NCBI RefSeq assembly: GCF_020886775.1
Contig: NZ_AP024525.1
Coordinates: 3,100,001 to 3,164,000, forward strand
DNA length: 64,000 nucleotides
Direction of reading: 5' to 3'
From: Sinomonas cyclohexanicum
GTDB taxonomy: Bacteria > Actinomycetota > Actinomycetes > Actinomycetales > Micrococcaceae
Made by a program: the position numbers and the translations under genes. The notes below the pieces were generated by a model. The model was not told the origin of the DNA. It saw nothing but the letters and a program-made list of their open reading frames with translations, and searched no databases. Below are positions 52,056-61,405 of the stretch, one piece after another. Position 1 is the stretch's first letter. Each line of letters begins with the position of its first letter.

Positions 52056-53727
52056 TGCCGTCCCCCTTCGGCGGGAAGAGCCCCTCAGGGGCCCCGCGGC
52101 CGTCCCAGTTGAGCAGGTTCACCCGCCCGCGGAGCGAGCCCGGCTGGGTCTCGGCGTCCGTGGTCTGCCGTTCCTTGAGCGCGTAGAACGTCTCGACGGC
52201 CACCGGCACGGGCTTGCCGCTGCCCTCTCCGAACACGTCCGAGGGGTACATCCCCGGCCCTTCCTCGTAGTCGAGGGAGCAGCCCATCTCCTCGAGGTTG
52301 TGCGCTTGCTCAACGTGGGCCTTCGGGATGACGTACCGCTCGTTGTACTTCGCGATCGCCATGAGCCGGTACATCTCCTGGACGGTCTGCCCGTCCATGC
52401 CCACACGCTCGGCGATCGACTCGTCGGCGCCAGTGCCCAGCGAGATCCCCCGCATGTAGGCACGCATCGCGGCGAGGCGCCTCAGGACGCCGTCGATGAT
52501 GGTGGTGTCGCCAGCCGTGAACAGCTCCGCAAGGTACTCCGAGGGGATACGGAGCGAATCGATGGCGCCGAACAGCGTGCCGGCGTTCTCGGCGTCGTGC
52601 CCCTGGCTCGAGAGCAGGTCCACGATCGGCGAGAGCGGCGGGACGTACCAGACCATCGGCATGGTCCGGTACTCGGGGTGCAGCGGCAGGGCCACCTGAT
52701 AGACCTTGGCGAGCTTGTAGATCGGTGAGCGCCGAGCGGCGTCCAGCCAGTCCTCCGGGATGCCGTCGCGACGGGCCGCCGCGATCACCTCGGGGTCGAA
52801 CGGGTCCAGCAGGAGGTCGAGTTGGGCCTTGTACAGGTCCTGGGGATCGGGGGTCGACGCGGCTGCGGTGACCGCATCGACGTCGTACAGGAAGATTCCG
52901 AGGTACCTCAGGCGCCCCACGCACGTCTCCGAGCACACGGTGGGGAGGCCGATCTCGATGCGGGGATAGCAGAACGTGCACTTCTCTGCCTTGCCGCTCT
53001 TGTGGTTGAAGTACATCTTCTTGTAAGGGCAGCCCGTGATGCACTGCCGCCAGCCGCGGCAGCGGTCCTGGTCCACGAGCACTATTCCGTCCTCGGCGCG
53101 CTTGTAGATCGCGCCGGAGGGGCACGAGGCCATGCACGAGGGGTTGAGGCAGTGCTCGCAGATGCGCGGCAGGTAGAACATGAACGTCTGCTCGAACTCG
53201 AACTTGATCTTCTCGTTCGCATCGGCCCTCTGCTGCTCACGCAGCTTCGCGACGATCGGGTCCAGCTCCCCCTGCTGCGGAGCCCCTCCGAGGTCGTCGT
53301 CCCAGTTGGCGCTCCACGTGACCTTCGTGTCCTCGCCCGTGATGAGCGACTTGGGCCGCGCGACCGGGAAGTCGTCGCCGAGGGGCGCCTCGACGAGCGT
53401 CTTGTAGTCGTAGGTCCACGGCTCGTAGTAGTCCTTGAGCTCGGGCTGGACGGGGCTCGCGAAGATCCCGAGGAGCTTCTTGACGCGCCCGCCGCCCTTG
53501 AGCCGCAGCCGGCCGCGCTTGTTGAGCTCCCAGCCGCCGCGCCAGCGCTCCTGGTCCTCGTACTGCCTGGGATAGCCCTGGCCTGGCCGGGTCTCGACGT
53601 TGTTAAACCAGACGTACTCGGTCCCGGCCCGATTGGTCCACGCCTGCTTGCACGTGACCGAGCACGTGTGGCACCCGATGCACTTGTCCAGGTTCATCAC
53701 CATGCCCACTTGGGCCATGACCCTCAT
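52045..53727 (-). CDS. narH: Respiratory nitrate reductase beta subunit (iron-sulfur)
   Basis: A 560-residue electron-transfer subunit with four cysteine clusters: CIGCHTCSVTC, CEHCLNPSCMASCPSG, CRGWRQCITGCPYKK and CTFCYPRIEIGLPTVCSETC. The Trp in CRGWRQC is typical of NarH, where one cluster is a 3Fe-4S centre. The start is ATG 53727 (MRVMAQVGMVMNLDKCIGC); the frame is open upstream but overlaps narG. It follows narG by 37 bases. Confidence 0.96.
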   Translation of the reverse strand: MRVMAQVGMVMNLDKCIGCHTCSVTCKQAWTNRAGTEYVWFNNVETRPGQGYPRQYEDQERWRGGWELNKRGRLRLKGGGRVKKLLGIFASPVQPELKDYYEPWTYDYKTLVEAPLGDDFPVARPKSLITGEDTKVTWSANWDDDLGGAPQQGELDPIVAKLREQQRADANEKIKFEFEQTFMFYLPRICEHCLNPSCMASCPSGAIYKRAEDGIVLVDQDRCRGWRQCITGCPYKKMYFNHKSGKAEKCTFCYPRIEIGLPTVCSETCVGRLRYLGIFLYDVDAVTAAASTPDPQDLYKAQLDLLLDPFDPEVIAAARRDGIPEDWLDAARRSPIYKLAKVYQVALPLHPEYRTMPMVWYVPPLSPIVDLLSSQGHDAENAGTLFGAIDSLRIPSEYLAELFTAGDTTIIDGVLRRLAAMRAYMRGISLGTGADESIAERVGMDGQTVQEMYRLMAIAKYNERYVIPKAHVEQAHNLEEMGCSLDYEEGPGMYPSDVFGEGSGKPVPVAVETFYALKERQTTDAETQPGSLRGRVNLLNWDGRGAPEGLFPPKGDGSGQ

Positions 53728-53764
53728 GACGCTGCCTTTCCCTGCTCTTCGAGAAGCGGTGCCA

Positions 53765-56700
53765 TCAGTACGTGACCTCCTGGGAGCGCTTGCGGATCGT
53801 CGAGACCATGTCCCGCTGGTTGCCCGTCGGTCCGAGGTAGTTGAACGCATACGCCAGATGGGCGTAGCCGCCGATGAGGTGGGTGGGCTTGACCAGGAGC
53901 CGCGTGGCCGAGTTGTGGATGCCGCCGCGGCGGCCGGTTGCCTCGGACTTCGGCACGTCGATCGTGCGCTCCTGCGCGTGGTAGACGTATACGACGCCGG
54001 CCGGCATGCGGTGGCTCACGATCGCACGGCCCACGAACACGCCGTTGGCGTTGACGCACTCGATCCAGTCGTTGTCCGCCAGATCGAGCGCCGCCGCGTC
54101 CTCGGCGCTGATCCACACGGTGGGGCCGCCGCGCGAGAGGGAGAGCATGAGCAGGTTGTCCTGGTACTCCGAGTGGATGGACCACTTGCTGTGCGGGGTG
54201 AGGAACCGGACCGTGACCTCCATGCCGTTCTGCCCGAGGCGGGGCTCGCCGAACAGCCGATGCATGTCCAGCGGCGGACGGTAGATGGGCAGCGTCTCGC
54301 CGAGGTCCCGGATCCAGTCGTGGTCGAGGAAGAAGTGCATGCGGCCGGTCAGCGTGTGCCACGGCTTGAGCCGCTCGACATTGATGGTGAAGGGCGCGTA
54401 CCGGCGGCCGCCCGTCTCAGAGCCGGACCACTCCGGCGAGGTGATGACGGGGACCGGGCCGGCCTGCGTGTCCGCGAAGCGGATGGCCTTCTCCTCGGAG
54501 CCCTCGGCCAGATCGGCCAGATGGCGCCCGGTGCGCTTCTCGAGCTGTCGGAAGCCCTGCACCGCGAGTTCGCCGTTGGTGGTGCCGGAGAACGTGAGGA
54601 TCGCTTCGGCGAGCTTGGCGTCTGTGTCGATCGCGGGCATACCCGCGGCGACGCCGCTGGACATCACGCCGTTCGCCCCCGCCAGCCTGTCAAGCGCGTG
54701 CCCTAGCTCGAACGTGACGCCCTTGACCGTGAAGCCCTTCTCACGGGCCAGCGGTCCGATCGCAGCGATCTTCTCGCCGATCGCGGTGTAGTCCCGCTCC
54801 ACGACCGTGACCGACGGCATCGTCACGCCCGGCACCGCCGGCACTTCCGGGTCGCGCCAGTCGCGCACGACGCCGCCGGGCTGGGCGATCTGGCCCGGGG
54901 TGTCGTGCTGGAGCGGCACCGTGACGAGGTCGCGACGGGTCCCGAGGTGCTTCCGCGCCTGCCGGGACAGCTCCTGGGCCAGCAGGTGGAACATCTCGAA
55001 GTCGGTCTTCGTCTCCCACGGCGGGTCGATCGCCGGGCTGAACGCGTGCACGTACGGGTGCATGTCCGTCGAGGAGAGGTCGTGCTTCTCGTACCAGGTC
55101 GCGGCTGGGAACACGATGTCCGAGAGCAGGGTCGTGGACGTCATCCGGAAATCGGCGGACATGAGCAGGTCGAGCTTGCCCTCCGGTGTGTCCTCGCGCC
55201 ACGCCACGTCCCTCGGGCGGGGCATCTCGGACTCGAGTGCGGTTCCCATGACGTTGTTGTGGGTGCCGAGGAGGTTCTTGAGGAAGTACTCGTTGCCCTT
55301 TGCCGAGGAGCCGAGGAGGTTCGAGCGCCACAGGACGAGCGTGCGGGGCCAGTTCTCGGGGGCGTCGACATCGTCGATCGCAGGGCGGAGCGTCCCAGAC
55401 TTCAGCTGGGCCGCAATGTACGCGGCCTCGGAGTCCGCGACCCCGGCCTGGACGGCCTCGCGGGCCTCGTCCGCGATGTCCAGGGGGCTTCGGTCGAACT
55501 GCGGGTAGAACGGCATCCAGCCGAGCCTCGCGGACTGCGCGATCGCGTCGGCCGTGTGCATCCCCTCGAGGTTCCCCTCCGCGAGGGGCGAGGCGAGCAA
55601 TGCCGCGGAGTAGCCGTCGTTGCGCCACTGGCCGGTGTGCATGTACCAGTAGGACGTGCCGGTCATGGTCCGCGGCGGGCGCGACCAGTCCAGGCCGTTG
55701 GCGAGGGAGACCCAGCCCGTGAGCGGGCGCGTCTTCTCCTGGCCCACATAGTGCGCCCACCCCCCGCCGTTGCGGCCCATCGAGCCGGTCAGGAGCAGGA
55801 GCGCGAGCACCGAGCGGTACGTGACGTCGCCGTGGAACCACTGGCAGATGCCTGCCCCCATGATCACCATGGACCGGCCCTTGGACTCCTCGGCGTTGCG
55901 GGCGAACTCCCGCGCGATGCGCAGGCACTGGGCCATCGGAACGTTGGTGATGCCCTCCTGCCACGCGGGCGTGTACGGCACCGTCGCGTCGTCGTACCCC
56001 GAGGGCCACTCCCCCGGCAGGCCCGGCCGGGACACGCCGTACTGGGCCAGCATGAGGTCGAACACCGTGGTGACCGTCTTGCCGGCCACCGTGCGCACGG
56101 GCACGCCGCGGCGCAGGACGGATCCCGAGCCGTCCGCCGCCTCGAAGCACGGGAGCAGCACCTCGGCGACCTGCGACGGCGGGGCGACCCCGCCGCCGTC
56201 GTTCGCGGAGAGCAGCGGGTCCACGTCACCGAGGTCGAGGTTCCAGCGGCCCTCGTCGGCCGTGTTGTAGCGGAAGCCGATCGACCCGTTCGGCACGACG
56301 GGCTCACCGTTGGCCGAGTCGAGGAGGACGGTCTTCCACGCAGCGTCCGCCTGGGCCTCCTGACCCGGCAGGTCCGCCGCGGTGAGGAACTTGCCCGGAA
56401 CGAGCCCGGCGCCGTCGGGCGAGGGGACGAGGGTGATGAGGAACGGCAGGTCCGTGTACCGCTTGGCGAAGTCCGTGAAGAACGGCACCTCGCGGTCGAG
56501 ATAGAACTCCTTGAGCATCACGTGCCCCATGGCCATCGCGAGCGCGGCGTCCGTGCCCGCCTGCGGGGCCATCCACTCGTCCGCGAACTTCGTGTTGTCC
56601 GCATAGTCCGGGCTCACCACCACGACCTTGGTGCCCCGGTAGCGCACCTCCGTCATCCAGTGTGCGTCCGGGGTCCGGGTCACCGGGACGTTCGAGCCCC

Positions 56701-57496
56701 ACATCATGAGGTACGTCGAGTCCCACCAGTCGCCCGACTCCGGCACGTCCGTCTGGTCCCCGAACACCTGCGGGCTCGCCACCGGGAGGTCCGCGTACCA
56801 GTCGTAGAAGCTCGTCATGACGCCGCCGATGAGCTGGATGAACCGCGTTCCGACGCAGTGGCTCACAATCGACATCGCTGGGATCGGGGAGAAGCCGGAG
56901 CAGCGGTCCGGGCCGTACTTCCTGATCGTGTGGACGTGGGCCGCCGCGGCGATCTCGATGGCCTCGTTCCAGGTCGCCCGGACCAGTCCGCCCTTGCCGC
57001 GCGCCTGCTGGTACTGCCGGCGGCGCTCGGGATCGGAGACGACGTCCGCCCACGCCTCGACGGGGTCCCCGAGGCGGTGCTTCGCCTCCCGGTACATCTG
57101 AAGCAGCGGGCCGCGGATGTATGGGTACCGCACGCGCGTCGGCGAGTAGGTGTACCACGAGAAGGCCGCTCCGCGGGGGCAGCCGCGCGGCTCGTACTCG
57201 GGCCGGTCCGGCCCCACGGACGGATAATCGGTCTGCTGGGACTCCCACGTGATGATGCCGTCCTTGACGTACACCTTCCACGAGCACGAGCCCGTGCAGT
57301 TCACCCCGTGGGTGGAGCGGACCACCTTGTCGTGGCTCCACCGGTCCCGGTAGAACACGTCCCCGGCGCGGCCGCCCTCGCGGAACACCGCCCTGCCGTC
57401 CTCCGTCTCGTCCCACCGCGTGAAGAAGCGCCCCATCGCAAGCATCGCGTCGGAAGCACTGCCGTCCAGTCCCGTATTGCTCGGTCCAGCTGCCAT
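53765..57496 (-). CDS. narG: Respiratory nitrate reductase alpha subunit
   Basis: A 1243-residue molybdoenzyme that reduces nitrate to nitrite. The N-terminal cluster ligands follow the NarG His-Cys pattern (THGVNCTGSCSWKVYV, then RGCPRG). YTYSPTRVRYPYIRG and the molybdopterin-binding regions are intact, and the C-terminus SATRLLVKPTHLIGGYAHLA is conserved. There is no Tat signal, so the active site faces the cytoplasm. ATG 57496 is chosen; GTG 57502 is possible and no strong Shine-Dalgarno sequence is seen. It is the first gene of narGHJI-narK. Confidence 0.96.
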   Translation of the reverse strand: MAAGPSNTGLDGSASDAMLAMGRFFTRWDETEDGRAVFREGGRAGDVFYRDRWSHDKVVRSTHGVNCTGSCSWKVYVKDGIITWESQQTDYPSVGPDRPEYEPRGCPRGAAFSWYTYSPTRVRYPYIRGPLLQMYREAKHRLGDPVEAWADVVSDPERRRQYQQARGKGGLVRATWNEAIEIAAAAHVHTIRKYGPDRCSGFSPIPAMSIVSHCVGTRFIQLIGGVMTSFYDWYADLPVASPQVFGDQTDVPESGDWWDSTYLMMWGSNVPVTRTPDAHWMTEVRYRGTKVVVVSPDYADNTKFADEWMAPQAGTDAALAMAMGHVMLKEFYLDREVPFFTDFAKRYTDLPFLITLVPSPDGAGLVPGKFLTAADLPGQEAQADAAWKTVLLDSANGEPVVPNGSIGFRYNTADEGRWNLDLGDVDPLLSANDGGGVAPPSQVAEVLLPCFEAADGSGSVLRRGVPVRTVAGKTVTTVFDLMLAQYGVSRPGLPGEWPSGYDDATVPYTPAWQEGITNVPMAQCLRIAREFARNAEESKGRSMVIMGAGICQWFHGDVTYRSVLALLLLTGSMGRNGGGWAHYVGQEKTRPLTGWVSLANGLDWSRPPRTMTGTSYWYMHTGQWRNDGYSAALLASPLAEGNLEGMHTADAIAQSARLGWMPFYPQFDRSPLDIADEAREAVQAGVADSEAAYIAAQLKSGTLRPAIDDVDAPENWPRTLVLWRSNLLGSSAKGNEYFLKNLLGTHNNVMGTALESEMPRPRDVAWREDTPEGKLDLLMSADFRMTSTTLLSDIVFPAATWYEKHDLSSTDMHPYVHAFSPAIDPPWETKTDFEMFHLLAQELSRQARKHLGTRRDLVTVPLQHDTPGQIAQPGGVVRDWRDPEVPAVPGVTMPSVTVVERDYTAIGEKIAAIGPLAREKGFTVKGVTFELGHALDRLAGANGVMSSGVAAGMPAIDTDAKLAEAILTFSGTTNGELAVQGFRQLEKRTGRHLADLAEGSEEKAIRFADTQAGPVPVITSPEWSGSETGGRRYAPFTINVERLKPWHTLTGRMHFFLDHDWIRDLGETLPIYRPPLDMHRLFGEPRLGQNGMEVTVRFLTPHSKWSIHSEYQDNLLMLSLSRGGPTVWISAEDAAALDLADNDWIECVNANGVFVGRAIVSHRMPAGVVYVYHAQERTIDVPKSEATGRRGGIHNSATRLLVKPTHLIGGYAHLAYAFNYLGPTGNQRDMVSTIRKRSQEVTY

Positions 57497-57548
57497 GGCC
57501 ACACTCTATGGAGGCCGTGATCAGCGCGGGAAGGCCCGACGTCCTAGG

Positions 57549-57562
57549 GCACACAAATGTGC
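57549..57562. promoter_or_regulatory. Palindrome GCACA-N4-TGTGC upstream of narG
   Basis: On the minus strand GCACATTTGTGTGC lies 52 bases ahead of narG in the 85-base gap. It is adjacent to an AT-rich TAGAAATAG that could be part of the promoter. It could be an operator for a nitrate or redox regulator; it does not match the classical FNR/CRP consensus. Confidence 0.35.
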
Positions 57563-57581
57563 GCTATTTCTATGCGAGTTT

Positions 57582-58715
57582 TCAGGAGAGCGCATCCCCG
57601 AGGCTCCGGGCGTCCTCGAGCGCCGCCGCGACATTCCGCGTGAACAGGACCAGCCACGCGAGGATCACGCCCGCGACGACGAGCTCCATCGCCGTCATGT
57701 TGTAGTATCCGAGCGGCCACCACAGCATCACCGAGACCACCGCGGCGCCGAGCATCGCGAACCCCGCGGCGTAGAACGTCCGGCTCAGCCCGGGCAGCCA
57801 CGCCGGGGCCCGGAGGACCAGGAGCGTGTAGGCCGCGGTCATCGACGTGGCCAAGGTGTTGTGCGCCGGCATGAACACGTCCACGGGGATGAGTCCGGTG
57901 GCCGCGAGGAACCCTCCCACGAGCACGAGGCACGTGAGGATGGCGCGCTCCCGGCTCGGCGGCCTGCCGCTGCCGGCGCGGGCGCTGTGGAGGTCGAGCG
58001 CGTGAAGGTCGCGGGTCATGTACTCGGCCAGGAGCGCGATCACCGCGCCCGCCGTCATGAGCGTGCCGTTGAAGGCCAGCGCCACGCCGTAGTCCTCGGA
58101 GCCGAGGATACTGAAGTTGACCTCCCACCAGTCGGCCCGGTTGGTCGTGACCATCGAGGTCATGACCCCTGCCGCAAGGAACGTGGCCAGGACGTTGGAC
58201 AGGGAGTAACTGTCCATGCGGGAGCCGGACTGGTATGAGCCGAACGAGGCGAGGGCCGCCGCGACCGCGGTGAGCAGCGCCGCAGCGAACGCATCGAGCG
58301 TGAGCCCCGTGAACGCCCGCTGGAAGATCTGGAAGCTCGCCCACGTGACCATGAACGCGATCGCGGCGTGGGCGAAGGACAGGGCCACGAGGCCCAGGAT
58401 GCGGCGCCACAGCGGCCGCTCCGCGAGCCAGCTCCGGTCCGGGTCCGCGTATGAACGCCGATACGCGACCGCGAACGCCGCGAGGCCGGCCGCGCCCGCG
58501 ACGAGCGCCGCGACGTCGCCCACGCCCTGATCGCCGGAGAGCGCCGGGCGGCGGCCCGCGAAGACCGCAAGCGCGACGGCGAGGCCGACGACGGCGGCGG
58601 CGAACCCAGCGACGAGGGCGCGCGCCTCGATCGCCGTCGCGGACGACGGCGCGCGGTACCTTTCGCGCGGCCCGCGCCCCGGGCGCCCGGTCGATTCGGT
58701 CGCGTCCCGGCTCAT
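57582..58715 (-). CDS. Polytopic membrane protein, function unknown
   Basis: A 377-residue protein with roughly nine to ten transmembrane stretches (for example ALVAGFAAAVVGLAVALAVF, AAIAFMVTWASFQIF, TLMTAGAVIALLAEYM and AWLPGLSRTFYAAGFAML). The overall pattern with WWEVNFSILGSEDYG resembles DUF998-like proteins, but I am not certain. The ATG overlaps the stop of the acetyltransferase gene as ATGA, so the two form an operon. It ends 85 bases before narG. Confidence 0.75.
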   Translation of the reverse strand: MSRDATESTGRPGRGPRERYRAPSSATAIEARALVAGFAAAVVGLAVALAVFAGRRPALSGDQGVGDVAALVAGAAGLAAFAVAYRRSYADPDRSWLAERPLWRRILGLVALSFAHAAIAFMVTWASFQIFQRAFTGLTLDAFAAALLTAVAAALASFGSYQSGSRMDSYSLSNVLATFLAAGVMTSMVTTNRADWWEVNFSILGSEDYGVALAFNGTLMTAGAVIALLAEYMTRDLHALDLHSARAGSGRPPSRERAILTCLVLVGGFLAATGLIPVDVFMPAHNTLATSMTAAYTLLVLRAPAWLPGLSRTFYAAGFAMLGAAVVSVMLWWPLGYYNMTAMELVVAGVILAWLVLFTRNVAAALEDARSLGDALS

Positions 58716-59842
58716 GCGAGCCTTCTGTACCACTCGCCGTCGTACCCCGCCGGCCTGAACCCGAGGGCGAGATTGATGGCGAGCATGTGGGCGTTCTCCT
58801 CGGCGTTGAACGTGATGACCTTCCGCGCGGCCGGATACCCAGCACGGTACTGCGCGAGGTTGGCGAGCTTGACGCGCATCCCGAGCGAGTGGCCGCGATG
58901 CCCGATCCGCACGAGCGTGTCGTCCTGGTCCCCCACGTCCTCCTTGCCGCGGCGGATCCACAGGGCCGTGTACGCGGCGAACTGGCCGGTGTCCCGGTGC
59001 CGCGCGACGGCGTAGAGCGGCACCGTCCCGGCCGCGGCGAGCATGCTCTCGAGCGCCTCGACGCGGGCAGCGTCCCACACTGCCGGCTCGTAGTGGTCCT
59101 CCCCCTGCGGCGCGTCCACCGACATCCGGGCGAAGAGCTCGGCCATGCTCGCGCGATGCTCCGCCGGGACGCCCTCCCACGTGAGCAGCTCGTAGTCTCC
59201 CGAGGCCTCCGCCGAGGCGGCCTCGAGCGCGGGCCACGCCCCGCAGTGCTCCGCGAGGTCCAGCTCGCTCGAGCGCACCACCTGGCTGAGCGCGAAGCCC
59301 GCGGCCCTCGCGAACCTCACGGCGCGGTCCGCGGCCGGGAGCGCACCGGTGCCGGTGGAGGGCACGACGGCGGTCTGGTCGCGGGCGGCGGCTCGGGCGC
59401 CGCCGGCGGGCTGAGCGGCAGGTCCCTGCGCCGCGGCCGCTCGCACGGCTGCCGCCGGATGCTCGGTGAACGTGTTCAGGACGGTGCGCCCGCGCCGTCG
59501 TGCCTCCTCGGTGGCGGCAGCGAGCAGCAGGCGGCCGATCCCGCGGCCGGTGCAGTCCTGCCGGACCTCGGCCCGGACCGTCGCCCGGTCCTGGTCCTCC
59601 TTGAGGGGGACCTGGCAGACCGCCCGGCCCACCATGCGCCCGCCGTCCCGGACAAAGAACAGGGCGGTGGAGTCGTAGGCGCTGTCCCGCCACACCCGCA
59701 ACCGGTACTCCGGCGGCGAGCAGCGGTCCTCGTGGCCCCAGATCTGCCGCTGCACGGCATCCGTGAGCGCGGAGAACTCGAGGAAGTCCTCGGCACCCGG
59801 GCCGCTCAGCCCCTCAGGCAGGCGCAGCCGCTCGACGTCCAT
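58712..59842 (-). CDS. GNAT-family N-acetyltransferase with two GNAT-like halves
   Basis: A 376-residue protein. The N-terminal GNAT domain has the acetyl-CoA loop CTGRGIGRLLLAAATEEA. The C-terminal half repeats the fold with IGHRGHSLGMRVKLANL and NAEENAHMLAINLALGF. This tandem layout is seen in mycothiol synthase-like and other actinobacterial GNATs; the substrate is unknown. ATG 59842 is chosen; GTG 59866 is also in frame. An Ala/Gly/Pro linker separates the halves. It lies downstream of rplA behind a terminator. Confidence 0.82.
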   Translation of the reverse strand: MDVERLRLPEGLSGPGAEDFLEFSALTDAVQRQIWGHEDRCSPPEYRLRVWRDSAYDSTALFFVRDGGRMVGRAVCQVPLKEDQDRATVRAEVRQDCTGRGIGRLLLAAATEEARRRGRTVLNTFTEHPAAAVRAAAAQGPAAQPAGGARAAARDQTAVVPSTGTGALPAADRAVRFARAAGFALSQVVRSSELDLAEHCGAWPALEAASAEASGDYELLTWEGVPAEHRASMAELFARMSVDAPQGEDHYEPAVWDAARVEALESMLAAAGTVPLYAVARHRDTGQFAAYTALWIRRGKEDVGDQDDTLVRIGHRGHSLGMRVKLANLAQYRAGYPAARKVITFNAEENAHMLAINLALGFRPAGYDGEWYRRLA

Positions 59843-59900
59843 GGGCGCCAGTCTAGTCAGGCGCACCCGGCGGGCGGCCCGGACAGCACGCGGAGACGAC

Positions 59901-59935
59901 GAAGGGCCCCCTCCCTTGGCGGGAAGAGGCCCTTC
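59901..59935 (-). terminator. Terminator hairpin after rplA
   Basis: Outer arms GAAGGGCC (59901-59908) and GGCCCTTC (59928-59935) pair, with a partly paired interior. It is located 20 bases downstream of the rplA stop. Confidence 0.6.
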
Positions 59936-59955
59936 GGGACAGCCGGTGGGCTCGA

Positions 59956-60663
59956 TCAGCCCTCGAGGATGACCTTCGTCGCGTTCGGGTCGAGCTGGAT
60001 GCCCGGGCCGAACGTCGTGGCGACGGTCGCCTTGGTGATGTAGCGGCCCTTGGAAGCCGACGGCTTCAGGCGGAGCACCTCTTCGAGCGCAGCCGCGTAG
60101 TTCTCGGCCAGCTGGCGGGCGTCGAACGAGGTCTTGCCGATGATGAAGTGCAGGTTCGAGTGCTTGTCGACGCGGAAGTCGATCTTGCCGCCCTTGATGT
60201 CCGTGACCGCCTTCGCGACGTCCGGGGTCACCGTGCCGGTCTTCGGGTTCGGCATGAGGTTGCGGGGGCCGAGGATCTTGCCGAGGCGGCCGACCTTGCC
60301 CATGAGCTCCGGGGTGGCGACGGCGGCGTCGAAGTCCGTCCAGCCGCCCTGGATGCGCTCGATCAGGTCGTCCGAGCCGACGACGTCGGCGCCGGCGGCC
60401 TCGGCCGCGGCGGCCTTGTCACCGGTCGCGAACACGACGACCCGGGCGGTCTTGCCCGTGCCGTGCGGGAGGTTGACCGTGCCGCGGACCATCTGGTCCG
60501 CCTTGCGGGGGTCGACGCCGAGCCGGAACGCGACCTCAACGGTGGCGTCCGTCTTCGACGGGTTGGTCTCCTTGGCGAGGGCGACGCCCTCGGCCGGAGC
60601 GTACAGCTTCCCGTCCTCGATCTTCGCGACCGCTGCCTCGTATGCCTTGCTGCGCTTTGCCAT
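59956..60663 (-). CDS. rplA: 50S ribosomal protein L1
   Basis: A 235-residue stalk protein for E-site tRNA release; in E. coli it also represses the L11 operon. It has the L1 signature region [20 protein letters not shown] and [15 protein letters not shown]. The length is normal. Confidence 0.97.
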   Translation of the reverse strand: MAKRSKAYEAAVAKIEDGKLYAPAEGVALAKETNPSKTDATVEVAFRLGVDPRKADQMVRGTVNLPHGTGKTARVVVFATGDKAAAAEAAGADVVGSDDLIERIQGGWTDFDAAVATPELMGKVGRLGKILGPRNLMPNPKTGTVTPDVAKAVTDIKGGKIDFRVDKHSNLHFIIGKTSFDARQLAENYAAALEEVLRLKPSASKGRYITKATVATTFGPGIQLDPNATKVILEG

Positions 60664-60754
60664 GCTGCTCTTGATCTCCTTGTGCAGGTGTGGTCATGTG
60701 GGCCGCGCTCGGCCCTGCCACGTACTTCTCAGTGGGACGCGGGTCCCCGGTGGT

Positions 60755-60778
60755 TGAGCGGAGTCGAGACTCCGCTCA
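60755..60778. repeat. Extragenic palindrome between rplK and rplA
   Basis: TGAGCGGAGTC (60755-60765) and GACTCCGCTCA (60768-60778) form an 11-bp stem with almost no loop. The flank GTGGTTGAGCGGAGTCGAGA resembles a dispersed repeat seen in many actinobacterial genomes. Here it lies inside an operon, in the 145-base gap. Confidence 0.65.
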
Positions 60779-60808
60779 GTGAGTGGTCTCAGCCCTCGAG
60801 TGCGTTGC

Positions 60809-61240
60809 TCAGCCCTCGACGGTGATGCCCATGCTGCGGGCAGTACCGGCGATGATCTTCTTCGCGGCCTCGACGTCGTTGGCGTTGAGGTCCTCGAGCT
60901 TGGTCTTGGCGATCTCCTCGACCTGGGCGTCGGTGAGCTTGGCGACCTTGACGGTGTGCGGCGTGGCCGAGCCCTTCTGCACGCCCGCAGCCTTCTTGAT
61001 CAGCTCAGCGGCCGGCGGGGTCTTCGTGATGAAGGTGAAGGAACGATCCTCGTAGACCGTGATCTCGACGGGGATGACGTTGCCACGCTGGGATTCCGTC
61101 GCGGCGTTGTACGCCTTGCAGAACTCCATGATGTTGACACCGTGCTGACCGAGCGCAGGACCGATCGGCGGGGCCGGGTTGGCGGCGCCTGCCTGAATCT
61201 GCAGCTTGATGAGGCCGGTGACCTTCTTCTTGGGAGCCAA
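60809..61240 (-). CDS. rplK: 50S ribosomal protein L11
   Basis: A 143-residue GTPase-centre protein and thiopeptide target. It has [35 protein letters not shown] and the C-terminal signature around [18 protein letters not shown]. Residues of the Pro-rich hinge are intact. Confidence 0.98.
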
Positions 61241-61405
61241 TGTAGGGTCCTTTTCTTCCTTGCGTTTCCTGGAGCAGCAGGAGCGCCGCCCAGGTGATGA
61301 CTGCCCTGGCCAGGCAGTCTGCCGCCCCGGGGGCGGAAGGCGTCCGGACCCGGGGCGAAGTCTTCAGTTGTGGGCACCGCAGGCTGTGCGCCGCTGGGCG
61401 CCTCG

